The notes under the pieces: model-generated
Databases searched by the model: none
Seen by the model: only the letters and a program-made list of their open reading frames with translations
Told to the model about the DNA's origin: nothing
Origin: Acestrorhynchus altus
Taxonomy: Eukaryota > Chordata > Actinopteri > Characiformes > Acestrorhynchidae
DNA: 64,000 bases
Direction: 5' to 3'
Assembly: GCA_034509495.1 (NCBI GenBank)
Contig: CM067505.1
Span: forward strand, 13,787,704 to 13,851,703
Shown here: one piece after another, positions 1-11,052 of the stretch
Position numbering within the stretch: the stretch's first letter is position 1
How the letters are laid out: every line of letters begins with the position of its first letter
Made by a program: the position numbers and the translations under genes

Positions 1-84
1 TTTTCAGATAAATACAGTCCTTGGTGGCAGGGCACCAGAGATCCTCCTGGAGTTTCTCAAGCCTCTAGATGTTTTCAGATGTCC

Positions 85-230
85 TCAGTTTGCAGTCGAG
101 TGTGAAGTGGCTGGGATAACAATCAGTGCCTCAAAATCTGAAACCATGGTACCGGTCAGAAAAGGGTGGATCGCCATCTCCGGGTTGGGAAGGAGTTCCT
201 GCATCAAGTGGAGTTAGGGTGAGGAATCTG
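85..230 (+). mobile_element. Rex3-like LINE fragment
   Basis: The plus strand gives FAVECEVAGITISASKSETM near 85-150, matching the segment just after the FADD box in Rex3 (compare VVECEAVGMRISTSKSEAMV in the copy at 50.2-51.4 kb), followed by a frameshifted VGKEFLHQVE. Only about 150 bases remain. Confidence 0.7.
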
Positions 231-782
231 GAGATCCGTCAAGCTTAGATGTTGTCAAAAACAAATGTCAGATTCAGTATAGACAAGATTCAGTATAATT
301 TTATTTAAATTTAATAACCTTAAATGAGTTAAATGCTTTTGATAGAGATTAGTCTTAGGTTTGCATTTGAAGACAGCAAGTGACTCAGCTGTTTGGACAC
401 CCAGGGGCAGTCCATTCCACCATTTTGCTGCCAGGACACAAAAGAGTCTGGATTCAGAGGGCTCTTGGTACAGGTCAGGTTTTGACCATTACCATCAATG
501 GTAAGAGACTGAACAAGCACCTGAGTGGCATCTCTAGGCCATCATGTTTCACTGTGAGGATGATGTTTTTGGGGTGGTGAGATGTGTTGGTTTTGTACCA
601 AACATAGGATTTTCCTTTGTGAGCACCTTCCTCTATACATTTGTCTCCCACAAAACTCAAAACAAGCCTTCCATATTTTTTTTCTCTCGCCATTCTTCTA
701 TAAAGCCAAGTTCTATGGAGTGTACAGCTCCTCCTTTCACTTCACTTTTGAGTATTTTGTGCAAATGTATTACATTCAATTC
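231..782. other. Intergenic, probably repeat-derived
   Basis: Text such as GGGGCAGTCCATTCCACCAT near 403-422 resembles LINE-derived DNA common in fish, but I cannot place it. No believable gene. Confidence 0.35.
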
Positions 783-2540
783 AGGGTGCGGAAGCAAACG
801 CTGGGGTTGATAGTTTAATAAGAAAACAAAGACAGTCTGGGGAACATGTAACTGGACAGAAGACACAGGTGACATAACTGGACTCGGGAAACAGGAGACA
901 CAGGAGACAAAAACTGAGACTGAACAGAAGACTGGACTTGGGGAACTTGGGGCTGTACAGAGGACACAGGTGACAGAACCGAAGACTGGGCTGGACAAAC
1001 AGGCTGTGGAAAAAGGAGACGGGAGTGGAGACTGGACAGAGGACGGGAAAAAGGGAGTTTGAGATGTGGCTGTAGATTGGATTCTGGACGGGACAGGATT
1101 AGGAAACGGAACTGGGAGACACAACTGGGACTGGGACTGACACAGACACAGTGACAGGAACAGGTATGACAAAACCACACATGGGAACAGGGAGAGGAAC
1201 AGACACAGGAACTAAAATGGGAACAGATATGGGTACTAACACTGAACTAAATTGAGACAAGGGTGTGGACATGGGTACAGGCATAGATACAGGATTAGAC
1301 GGTGACATAAAATGTATGGGCCCAGATCTGGCAAAAGTCCCAATTGTCCTTGGAGCTAGACTGGGCATAGTTCTAAAGGCGGACTCCGCCTTCTGAGCAG
1401 GAGATGGAGCTGTGGTTCCCAGCACCCGGACTGGATCTGGAGATGGAGCTGGAGCTGTGTTTTCCAGTTCCTGGACTGGATCTGGCTCTGGAGCTGAAGT
1501 TGTGGTTTCCAGCTCCTGAACTGGATCTGGATCTGGCTCTGGAGCTGGAGCTGTGGTTCCCAGCTCCTGGACTGGATCTGGAGATGGAGCTGGAGCTATG
1601 GTTCCCAGCTCCCTGACTGGATCTGGATCCGGATCTGGAGATGGAGCTGTGGTTCCCAGCTCCTGGACTGGATCTGGAGTTGTGTTTTCCAGCTCCCAGA
1701 CTGGATCTGGAGATGGAGCTGTGGTTCCCAGCTCCTGGACTGGATCTGGATCTGGAGCTGTGGTTTCCAGCTCCCGGGCTGGATCTGGAGATGGAGCTGT
1801 GGTTTCTAGCTCCTGAACTGGATCTGGATCTGGAAATGGAGCTGTGGTTCCCAGCTCCCGGACTGGATCAGGGTGGCTTGGCTCCGCCCTCCAAACAGGT
1901 TCGCGAGGGCTTGGCTCTGCCCTCCAGACAGGTTCACGAACAGCTGGCTCTGCCTTCTGGATAGCGCCAAACAGGGATACAATGGCGACGCACACCCTCC
2001 TCACCTTTTGAGAGGCAGCACCTGGTCTCATAGCAACCCTTCCTTGTCAAAACCATTGCTCCAGGTGCTGAATTGACGGGAGTTGCTGCAGCACGCAACC
2101 AATACGCCCTCAGCTGTGCACGCTCAGCGGTGCTCCCCACTGCACCCGCAGGGCTCTGCTGGGGCTGGGCTGGACAGTCCTTTGCACATAGCTCAGGAAC
2201 TGCCAGACATCTGCTATGTCCTTCAGCCCAGACCCCCCATTAGCCCTGTCCCAGCTTGCTTCCTCTCTTGCCATGTCAGGCTCGAGAGTTGCAGAGCCAA
2301 CTCTTAACCCCTCCCCAAAATTTTCCCCACTGCTGGAGGTGTAGTCATCAGGTGAGGGGGTGACAAAAGCACGTCGCTTATGGCGGCTCCTCTGACCGTC
2401 TGCTCCCAATAACACTGGGAAACCCTGCTGTTTCCATAGATTTAGGTCAGTCCAACTGTCAGGATCGGATGGGCAGAAGGGATGACGAAGGGTGTGGAAG
2501 CAAATGCTGGGGTTGATAGTTTAATAAGAAAATAAAGCAC
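783..2540 (-). repeat. Unclassified dispersed repeat, copy 1, with proline-rich frame
   Basis: In minus orientation this copy starts near 2540 with TTAAACTATCAACCCCAGCA. It passes GACTGACCTAAATCTATGG, after which a broken frame begins METAGFP and continues QRSRHKRRAFVTPSPDDY and GSATLEPDMAREEASWD. It then enters a 310-codon frame (2031-1099) of Pro-Glu-Leu-Thr repeats and a Val-Pro run, and ends near 783 where TTAAACTATCAACCCCAGCG recurs. The about 45 bases repeated at both ends (785-830 and 2492-2537) resemble the end of an LTR or a 3' end. The copy at 7.0-8.2 kb is collinear with it. I do not recognise the family or a catalytic domain. The proline frame comes from a minisatellite, so it should not be read as a host gene. 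Confidence 0.55.
1400..1870. repeat. GC-rich minisatellite
   Basis: Roughly ten imperfect units of about 40-55 bases built on TTCCCAGCTCCTGGACTGGA and TCTGGAGATGGAGCTG. On the minus strand the units translate as DPVQELGTTAPSPDP variants. Confidence 0.9.
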
Positions 2541-3552
2541 AAGATGAACTAAGTACACTAACCAATACAAACAACAGAGCTCACTAAAACAGAACATAAA
2601 CCAACAAAGTAAAACAGTATCAAACAGAAACAAAGAAACACTGACTACATACATGGGTAACATAACAGTGGACTGACCAAGACAGGCTGAAATAAAGGGT
2701 CTTAAATACAAAACATTGGACACACCTGAAACTGCTGATTACAAAGGGACAGGTTTTAAATGAGACACAGGTGGGAATGGGTGGAGCAAGAGAGGAGACA
2801 GAACCAAAACAAACACAAACCATGTGTTAAGGAGCACATGGGGGAGACTGACAGGGGAGAGAGAGCTGACAAGAGACAGACATGACACAAAATAGTATCA
2901 GTCATAGTAGTCATAGTATCAGTAGTAATAGTAACAGTAGTAAAATTAGCAGCACATATAGCAGCAGTCATAGTACTACCAATAATAACAGTATCAGTAG
3001 TAATAGAAGCATAGTAATAGTAGGAATGTTATGAATAGTACTAGTAGCAGTAGTAGGAATTGCAGCAGTAATAGTAATTGTAGTCAAAATAGTAATAGTA
3101 GTAGCAGTAGTAGTAGTAGTCGTAGTAGTAGCAGCAGTAGTAGTAATGTTACTAATGTAACAATAATATAAAAAATATGTTTTTTAAAGAATTGGGATCC
3201 CTTATTATCCCATTTAATATCCCTTATTAAACCCAATGCCCTCAATACCCAAAAACACATACGCGCCCTGAGTGACAGAAAGATGGTGACAGATACAGAG
3301 AAAGGAAGACAAATTTCTTTCTAAGGGAAAAGTCATTGCTCATTTTCTGTCCATTACTGTCACATGGCTGCAGACACACAACTAACTCAACCATTATGTA
3401 AGCCCCTTCAGGTCAAAAGTGGAAGAGCAATTTGTTTTTATCAGACAGACTGACAATATCACTTGTCAGCAGATACTGGCCTGTTTATTAATTTATTTAT
3501 CTCATTTCACTGATCAGAGTTGAGAAGTACAACTATTTTTCTTATCATTCAT
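2541..3552. repeat. Flank with imperfect (TAG)n array at 2889-3165
   Basis: From about 2889 to 3165 the sequence is dominated by TAG/AGT/TAA triplets in runs such as AGTAGTAGTAGTCGTAGTAG. The rest of the stretch shows nothing recognisable. Confidence 0.75.
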
Positions 3553-4000
3553 ACACTATATGGAGAGAAGTATTGGGACACCTGCTCATTCATTGTTTCT
3601 TCTGTAATAAAGGGTATTAAAAAGAGTTTTATCCTGCTTTGTCTCTGCTGTCCCTGGAGGGGTTTCTATTGGATTTTTGACTGCATTCTGACTGACTGCA
3701 TTTTTGTTTACATTCTACACAAGAGTGTCAGCACTTGGGATAATCAACTAACCAATTTGCGCAACTCAAAAGTAACGAATGGAACAACATCATTCAAAAG
3801 AACATAATTCCATTGCTCCATAGCTCAGTGTTCGAGTCCCTCTAACTCAGGCCTGGTATGAAGCATGTTGCTAACAGTTTCATATTAATCTGCTCCACTG
3901 AGTGCCTTCACTGCAGGTATTAGAAAACCTTTGTGTGTGCTTTTGCACATTTGAGTCAGCAATGGGTACAACTTAAATACAAAAGTAATGAATTAATTAA
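3553..4000 (+). mobile_element. Non-autonomous DNA transposon (MITE-like) relic
   Basis: It begins CACTATATGGAGAGAAGTAT followed by TGGGACACCTGCTCATTCAT, the end of a short non-autonomous element that is frequent in fish genomes, and continues with its internal text (AACATAATTCCATTGCTCCA near 3801; GCACATTTGAGTCAGCAATG near 3944). The expected opposite terminal repeat near 4000 has decayed. Superfamily not assigned. Confidence 0.6.
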
Positions 4001-5559
4001 TTAGAAATATGCATTGAAACACAAATTAATGTTTCTGAGAAGAAATACAATCCTAAATCCCTGAGATGAACTTGAACATAAAATCTTGACCAATATTCCA
4101 CTTCATTTCTGTGTAATGAAATTGTAATGGAGTGTAACTGTACTGGAAATTAAAACGTCATATACATCTAGTTACTTAAAACCCAATAAATTAATGTTGA
4201 CTACTTAAGTCTACTTAAAATTCATTTTTTTTTAAATATATACTATGTTTTATTTTAAATCTTTAAAAAAATCTTTTAGAAACCTTTTTTAATATTTAAA
4301 AAAAGCCTGCAAGTTCAGCTAACTGAAGGTAAACTGTATTTTTAGTTGATCTGTTATTTCTACAGTCTGGTAAATGGGAAAAAAACATTCAACCATTCAA
4401 CCAAGTATCAAACCATCAGAATACTATGGACCAAAAAAAAAGTGTAAAAAAAATTGTGAATTGTGAAAATGTGTCCAATCACATAAAGATGGCACTGCAA
4501 TTTTAATAATTGTCATAACATGGTACCATTGTCTCAAGAACATAATTGATTTTACCTGAGAGGATCAAGAGCCCTTCCAAAAGTAAAAATGTCTCTAGAG
4601 ATTTATCAAGTGAAGCAGAGCCCATCTGCTTCATCACCATGTGATATCTGCCACAGAAGTCGAGCCCTAAAACACAGTTAAGTGGTATTTAACAGGACAT
4701 GATTGGTCACACTTTATGTACTGTGGTACAGAGGGCCTCAGGAAGAGAATTCCCTGTCAAATGAAAAAGAGATCATGCTGACCTCTAGTGGTGTGATATA
4801 AGAAGAGATAATAAATATGACAGTCATATGACTTTTTCCATGATACTCTAATTCCCTGATTCTGTTCTGGGGCACAGTGAGTAGAACCAACAAAAATCTG
4901 GTGCAAAATTTCCTTTGCTTATTTTCTTTTCTCTTTTCTATTTAAATACACACGTCACATTTAATATTCAAACAATTGTCCCCTGGGGAGTTGCACCAGG
5001 ATTCATTGTCTTTTTGTTGCCAGAGTAATACCATGAACATATATTGAACTGATGTCAAAATATTGTTAAGGCCAACATAATCTACAGTTATCTAAAGAAA
5101 ATATTCAGACCCGATTTCCACTTACTTTTTAAATTGCTTGGTCAAAAATTGTTTACAGAGATGCTTCATACTGTTACAGTGGGGAAGTTGTTTTTCAGTG
5201 GCCCAAGTGCACTGAGAACTTTTAACCTGGTTTGGGGCTCAAATTTGTTCCAAATAAAATGTCAGAGAATTTTTTTTTCTCACTATTTTGTATGTATATA
5301 TTGTTTTCTGGGGTATGGTAATTTTGTGTTTAGTGTTGCTGCTAGTGTATTCAGCATACAGTAATGTATACAGTATTGTGTTACATGATTTAAAATTCTA
5401 AATATTTCAAAAAAAATCTTTTGTAAATTTTTTCTAAACTGATGCTCATTTTCCCTGAAAGCTGAAACACTAATATTTTCACAGTTTTGAAAAAGGCTCA
5501 AGGAACAATCCAACTTATGCTGTTCACAGTGTGGTGGCAATGTTGTACTTACAGGTTGA
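4001..5559. other. Intergenic, nothing recognised
   Basis: AT-rich DNA without a coding signal, RNA gene or repeat that I can name. Confidence 0.4.
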
Positions 5560-5640
5560 GTGCATACTGTAACGTGTGCGGAACTTACAGAGGTAGGTGG
5601 AGGCAGAAGTATGTGTAGGGTTGTATTTATTAACAGATTA
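5560..5640 (-). repeat. Terminal module of the unclassified repeat
   Basis: GGAACTTACAGAGGTAGGTG and GTATTTATTAACAGATTA match 7963-8021 nearly base for base. Only this 70-80 base module is present, abutting the L2 fragment. Confidence 0.75.
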
Positions 5641-6600
5641 CATAGCTTCAGCTCTGCTTTTAACACGGTCATCCTGACTAGACTGGTTACCAAGCTCAGC
5701 GACCTGGGAATCTGCACCCCCACGTGTAGCTGGGTCTTGGACTTCCTGACAAACAGACCCCAGTCTGTGAGATTGGGCAGTCACATGTCTGCCACCATTA
5801 CTCTGAACACTGGTGTGTCGCAAGGCTGTGTGCTGAGCCCTCTGCTCTTCTCCCTGTTCACCCAGGACTGTGTTCCTCTGCACACATCATCAAGTTTGCA
5901 GATGACACCACTGTGGTCGGCCAAATCAGGAATAAAGATGAATCGGCCTACAGGGAGGAGATTCAGCACCTGACTGCCTGGTGCACCACCAACAACTTCA
6001 TCCTGAACATGGACCAGACAAAATAACTCATTGTGGACTACCCGAAAACCAAGGGCTGCACGCACACTCCTGTCTACATCAACGGAGCAGAGGTAGAACG
6101 TGTCTCCAGCTTTAAGTTCTTGGGAATCCACATCTCTGATAATCTTTCATGGACCCTCAACACCTCCCATCTCTTTACTTCCTGAGGAGACTAAAAAAGG
6201 ACCATCTGTCTCCTCAGATCCTCACAAATTTTTACCGCTGCACCATCGAGAGCATACTGACCAACTGTGTGACTGTATGGTACAGCAGCTCCATGGTGGC
6301 AGAGAGGAAATCCCAACAAAGGGTGGTAAAGACTGCTCAGCGCATCACAGGCATGCAACTCCCTGCCATCAAAGACATTCACCACCAGCACTGTGTGCGC
6401 AGAGCACACAGCATGATCAGGGACCCCTCCCACCCAAACCACACATTGATCAACCTCCTTCCATCCGGGAGGAGGTACAGGAGCATCCGGGCCAGAAAAA
6501 GTCGGCTCCAGCTTCTTTCCCTCCACAATCACTCTGCTGAACTCCACATTTCACTGATAACACTTCCACTCATACTGCACACAACAGACTACCACCACTG
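5641..6600 (+). mobile_element. L2-type LINE fragment (RT to C-terminus)
   Basis: Plus-strand reverse transcriptase pieces appear in order: FSSAFNTVILTRLVTKLSD near 5645-5700, WVLDFLTNRPQSVRLGS near 5733-5785, TGVSQGCVLSPLLFSL near 5810-5860, and a KFADDTTVV box near 5892-5920. The C-terminal region at 6149-6550 has YFLRRLKKDHLSPQIL, NFYRCTIESILTNCVTVWY and LLPSGRRYRSIRAR. Frameshifts near 5870 and 6130 and a stop at the DKTK-LIV stretch break it. The 5' half is missing. Confidence 0.85.
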
Positions 6601-6630
6601 CCCTTCACACTACACTCACTAACCAGAGCT

Positions 6631-6634
6631 GTTA

Positions 6635-6668
<34 letters not shown>
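6631..6668. repeat. (TTA)n microsatellite
   Basis: TTA/TTAT repeats at the 3' end of the L2 fragment. Confidence 0.85.
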
Positions 6669-6669
<1 letters not shown>

Positions 6670-6867
6670 TGTTACATATACTCCACAACTCATAACAGTT
6701 ATTATTCAATATAGTGTACATCGCTAGTATGCTTATGTATATATTTACATATTTACTGTAATAACTTATATTTATAATAGTATATACAGTATACTATTAT
6801 ATTATAATTTATATTCGGATAAATACAGTGATCTCTTGCACTATGTCTACTTATTGCACACTTGCAC

Positions 6868-6887
6868 TCTATCTATCTATCTATCTA

Positions 6888-6967
<80 letters not shown>
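6868..6967. repeat. (ATCT)n microsatellite with (CT)n core
   Basis: About 100 bases of ATCT units interrupted by a CT run at 6891-6908. Confidence 0.95.
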
Positions 6968-7029
6968 CCAATGTGCAACTCTGGGGCAAGTAAAACTACA
7001 GTCCCCAGAGCTAGTGCAGGAGAGGGACC

Positions 7030-8160
7030 AAAAATACAGTAACAGGACACCAGGACTACACACAAACAGGAGACACGACAGGACTAAGCAATGGAACAGG
7101 AATCCACACTTTTGACTGGGACAGATACAAAGACAGTAACAGGAACTGGAACAACCAAACCAAACAAAGGAATGGGGACAAGAACAGATACAGGAACTAA
7201 CACAGGTAAAGAAACAGGCACAAATACAGACACTGATTGCAACATGGGCTTGGACCCAGAACTGGCTAATGTCCTAAATGTTCGAGACAGTCTGGGCACA
7301 GTTCTAGAAGGGTGCGCTGACCCTTGGACACTGGTGGTGGACGCCAACCCTTGGACACTGGCGGGGGGTGTAGACTTCCGGGCTCTAACACAGGCGGCAG
7401 CGGTAAGCTCCGCCCCCCCCAGACCACGACATCGGCAAGTAGCTCTGCCCTCCGGGACATGACTTTGGAGAGTAGCCGGAACGTTGCTGGGAAGCTCCGC
7501 CTCCCCAACTGCGACATCGTCAAGTAGTTCCACCCTCTGGACAGCGAGGGCGCAGGAATGCAGGCGGGCTGCTTCAACCTCTGGGCTGCAATGTCGCCGC
7601 GAAGCTCCACCCTCCTGGTTGTAGCCATCACTGGCGCAGGAAATGCAACACATCAGACATGTCCTTCAGCCTAGGCCCCCCATCAACAGTCCGCCAGCAG
7701 GCCTCGCCTCTCGCCAAGTCTGGCACGAGGCTCGCAGCACCTTCCCTTAGTGCCCCCCTCCCCCGAAAATCTTTCCACCATTTGAGGACCAGTCCTCTGG
7801 TAAGGGGGCTCCCCGAACACGCCGCCTATGGCGCCTCCTCCAACCACCCACTGCGTCCGAGCCATCCTGTTCCTGCGATGGATCCCTTTGGCTCGCTAGC
7901 CGACTCCCTGAAAACCCTACTACCTCCATGGTAGGTCAGTCTTCCTGTAAAGTGTGCAGAACTTACAGAGGTAGGTGGAGGCGGAAGTACATGCAGGGCT
8001 GTATTTATTAACAGATTATATAGACAACTTACACTAACCATCACAACGAGACATGCTGACATGACAAGTAGACCAGACAAGTAGCCAAGAAGACTGACAA
8101 GGACAGAGTCAAACAACACAACTTAAATAACCAGACATGATAATGAACACCTGGACTTGT
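7030..8160 (-). repeat. Unclassified dispersed repeat, copy 2
   Basis: Collinear with copy 1. In minus orientation there is a module TGTTAATAAATACAGCCCTG near 8010, then ATG at 7929 opening MEVVGFSGSRLASQRDP with an Arg-rich GGWRRRHRRRVRG. The shared text around ATGTCCTTCAGCCTAGGCCC (7659) follows, then a Val-Pro-rich frame (VPVSLPVLVPVSVLVPIPL) down to about 7090. The minisatellite of copy 1 is absent; short GGACACTGG repeats occupy its place. AATAAA in the first module could be a poly(A) signal. Confidence 0.55.
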
Positions 8161-8210
8161 TACGACCTGGTCTAGGTCAGATCATAACAAAAAAGAAAAA
8201 TTAATATCCA

Positions 8211-8611
8211 TGTCCTCCAGGTTCCCCAATTACACACCTGACCAGAGCTACCAATAATATCTCGTTATTTATTTCTAGGATTTGTGTACATACAAAAACA
8301 GAAAAACCAAAAGAATAATAAACAAACCAGCACTGAGAATCAACCAAGGATCCAAAGTCTTTTGCACACATTTTTATAGGGTCAGCACACAACAAGAACC
8401 CCCTCATGTATTATCCAGCTCTTTGTTTAGGAAACCAGGTAGGAAACCAGAAGGCCACATCAGGCAAGCCTCTCTCCCCCCCTTCATTCTTCCAGGATGG
8501 GTCCTTTTCAATGGCGCTCTCCTCCTAGTGGTGACCTCCAGCATGAGCCCTGTAAAGAAAATAACACAAAAACAAAAAACCCAAACCATTCTGACCCGTA
8601 GGGTCATAACA
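8211..8611 (-). repeat. Putative 3' LTR of the Gmr1-like gypsy
   Basis: On the minus strand a G-rich tract (GGTGTGGGGG) abuts TGTTATGACCC at 8611, the usual polypurine-tract and TG layout. A CA terminus at 8211 would give about 400 bases. No second LTR exists in the window to confirm the edges. Confidence 0.45.
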
Positions 8612-8648
8612 CCCCCACACCTAAAGATCACAAACAATGTTTGTGCTA

Positions 8649-9484
8649 CTACTGCCTTGATAAGGCATCCACAACAACATTTTCACTCCCCTTTTTATGC
8701 TGGATCTTGAGGTTGAAATCTTGAACCATTAAAAACCACTGCATCAGTCTTTGGTTTGTATTATGCATTTGAGATAAGAACACCAACGGTTTATGGTCAG
8801 TATAGACTACCACAGGAGAACTGCTGGACCCCAGGTATACCTCAAAGTGTTGCAAAGCCAAAAGAAGAGCTAAAGCTTCTTTTTCTATGGTGCTGTACAT
8901 CCACTGATGTTTGTTGAACTTCTTTGAAAAATAGCAGACCGGATGTTCAACACCTTGAACATCTTCCTGCAGGAGTATAGCCCCAGCTCCAGCTGTTCTG
9001 GCTTCAACCTACAAATTTGTCAGAGGTGCCACAACACTAGCAAACTTTTTACAGAACCCCTGGTAGTAACCAGCCATTCCTAAGAATCACCATAAATCAT
9101 GTTTGGTCACAGGTACAGGAAAATCCAAGTTAGTCTGGACTTTAGCCTTGAGAGTGCGCACTTCACCTTGGCCAACTTGCTTACCTAAATAGGGCACTCT
9201 TACCTTTCCAAACTCACACTTTGCAAGGTTAAGTGGAAGGGAGGGTTCCTTAAAGTGACTAAAAACCATTCTGAGGGTGGCCATCTGCTGACTACCACAT
9301 CATCTAAATAGGCCTTGCAATTATTCATATTCAAGACTTTCCACAAGAGTCTCTGAAAGGTGGCAGGTGCATTTCTTAAACCGAAAGTCATTACTGAGTA
9401 CTGTAAAAAGTTATCAGGGGTAACAAAAGTAGAAATTTCAGCTGCAGCGGAAGTTAATGGTACTTGCCAATACCCTTTCAGCAA
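8649..9484 (-). pseudogene. Gypsy reverse transcriptase and RNase H remnant
   Basis: The minus strand gives LKGYWQVPLTSAAAEISTF, the RT catalytic region AYLDDVVV (near 9300, the YxDD box), NLAKCEFGKVRVPYLGKQVG, and then RNase H pieces: STIEKEALALLLALQHFEVY, YTDHKPLVFLSQMHN and NVVVDALSRQ at 8649-8900. The frame shifts between blocks and one stretch near 9000-9090 is degraded. RNase H is the last domain before the putative LTR; no integrase follows. Confidence 0.85.
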
Positions 9485-9639
9485 ATCTAGCTTGGTGATA
9501 GAATTAACCCTTCTGTAATCTATACAAAATCTAATAGTACCAGTATAGTAATAGTATCCAGTTTAGGAACCAGTAGACAGGGTGAACTCCAAGAACTGTC
9601 ACTAAGTGTTGCTAAACCATTTGCTAAAAGATATTCAAC

Positions 9640-10190
9640 TTCCTTTTGCATGCTGTCTTTTTACAGGATTTACCCGATATGCATGCTGCTTAATAGGCGG
9701 ATATCCCTGAACATCAATATCATGATTCAATACAGTGGTTTGCGATGGCACTTTAAAAAATAAGAAAGGGTAGTCCCTAACCAACCAAACTACATCCCTT
9801 CTCTCTCCCTTCGTCTTTTCCATGGGCCCAACACAATCAATAATAAGATGATCAAATGGGGTTCCTAGAACTGGGATTGGATGAAGTGGGGCAGAAGGAA
9901 TAACCTGGCTAGGCTTACCAACTATGTCCAGAAAGCAAATGATCATGAGCCAGATTCAGAATATGTTTTCGGTAGCTAACTGGAACCACCAGCTGATAGG
10001 TTGACCCCCAATCCAGTTTTTTTAAATGCGCGAGAGACCATTTTCACATCAAAACCCCATCCTGAAAAAAATAAGCCACCTCATGCTCTGGCAAGTCTTC
10101 CTCTTTTACTGCGGTAGCACTACACAAAGCATCCTTACTCTGTTCCTCTTTAAGAACAACCTTCCCAAATTTTAGTTCAGGCATAATCTA
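9640..10190 (-). pseudogene. Integrase zinc-binding domain remnant ahead of RT
   Basis: The minus strand encodes WGSTYQLVVPVSYRKHILN and LAHDHLLSGH near 9940-10020 (the two His of the HHCC zinc-binding domain), then VGKPSQVIPSAPLHPIPVLG and HLIIDCVGPMEKTKG near 9810-9920, the start of a gypsy integrase core. The core itself is deleted, and the frame passes directly into FKVPSQTTVLNHDIDV, the linker before RT. This places integrase between protease and RT. Confidence 0.75.
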
Positions 10191-10495
10191 ACTGTCAAAT
10201 GGTAAAATTGTAACTGTCAAGGTCAAATGGTAAAATTTCACAAATGGTACCTTAGGACCAGAGTGTAATGAACCCATAAAAGATTCAGAGAGATCTATCT
10301 GATTTGCAAATTTGCATGACTGTGCTTGAGTCACGGCACATGCAGGGAATACTTTGTCTTCACCACAAAACAAACCAACAGGCACATTAACAACCTCAGG
10401 GAGAGGATTAACTTTTCCACCAGCCAAATCATTCCCTAGGACAAACTGAACTCCTCTCATTGGGAACTGAGAGTGGATTCCAACTCTTACAATGC

Positions 10496-10750
10496 CTAGG
10501 AAGACTTCAAATGGACCCTGTGCAAAGGAACTCTACATACACCTAATTCAATCCCTTGAATTAGCACATCAGATCCACAATCAGATACCTCAGAAAAAGG
10601 TAAAACAGATCCTAGTATAAAAGATTGTGCAGCTCCAGTATCACTCAGTATTTTAATGGAAATCTTATCCTTTTCCTCACCCATAAATAAGACCAAACCC
10701 TCTAAAATAAAAGGTTCATACACAGAATCAGAGAAACATTCATCTGGCAA
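10496..10750 (-). pseudogene. Gypsy aspartic protease remnant
   Basis: The minus-strand frame reads ISIKILSDTGAAQSFILGSV near 10620-10680; DTGA is the catalytic motif of retroviral-type aspartic proteases. Further related sequence (RGVQFVLGNDLAGGKVNPLP) continues at 10188-10460 in another frame. Confidence 0.75.
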
Positions 10751-11052
10751 TAATACATTTTCTTTTCAAGCACTGGTGAAACCAACAGTTTTGGGTGCTT
10801 TTACAGAGGACTTTGAAGGAGAGTGGAGAGGCATTGCTTCTAACGCGGGGCATGTGGCAATCAAATGCAGTTAAAGGACCGCTAAATGTTGTACAAGCCG
10901 AATTTGAACCTTTGCTAGTCTGTTGACTTCCAGGCCGAAATCGCCTCTGTAAACTGGAATTTTGGTGAGTGGGCGAAGAAAAAACATTTTTATGTGTCAG
11001 CACAAATTCTTCAGCCAGTACCACTGCTTGTGACAGAGACAACACTTTCTGC

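Noticed and set aside
1099..2031. 310-codon proline-rich ORF as a possible host gene
   Set aside because: The frame is built from minisatellite units inside a dispersed repeat, has a collinear relative at 7 kb, and shows no exon structure.
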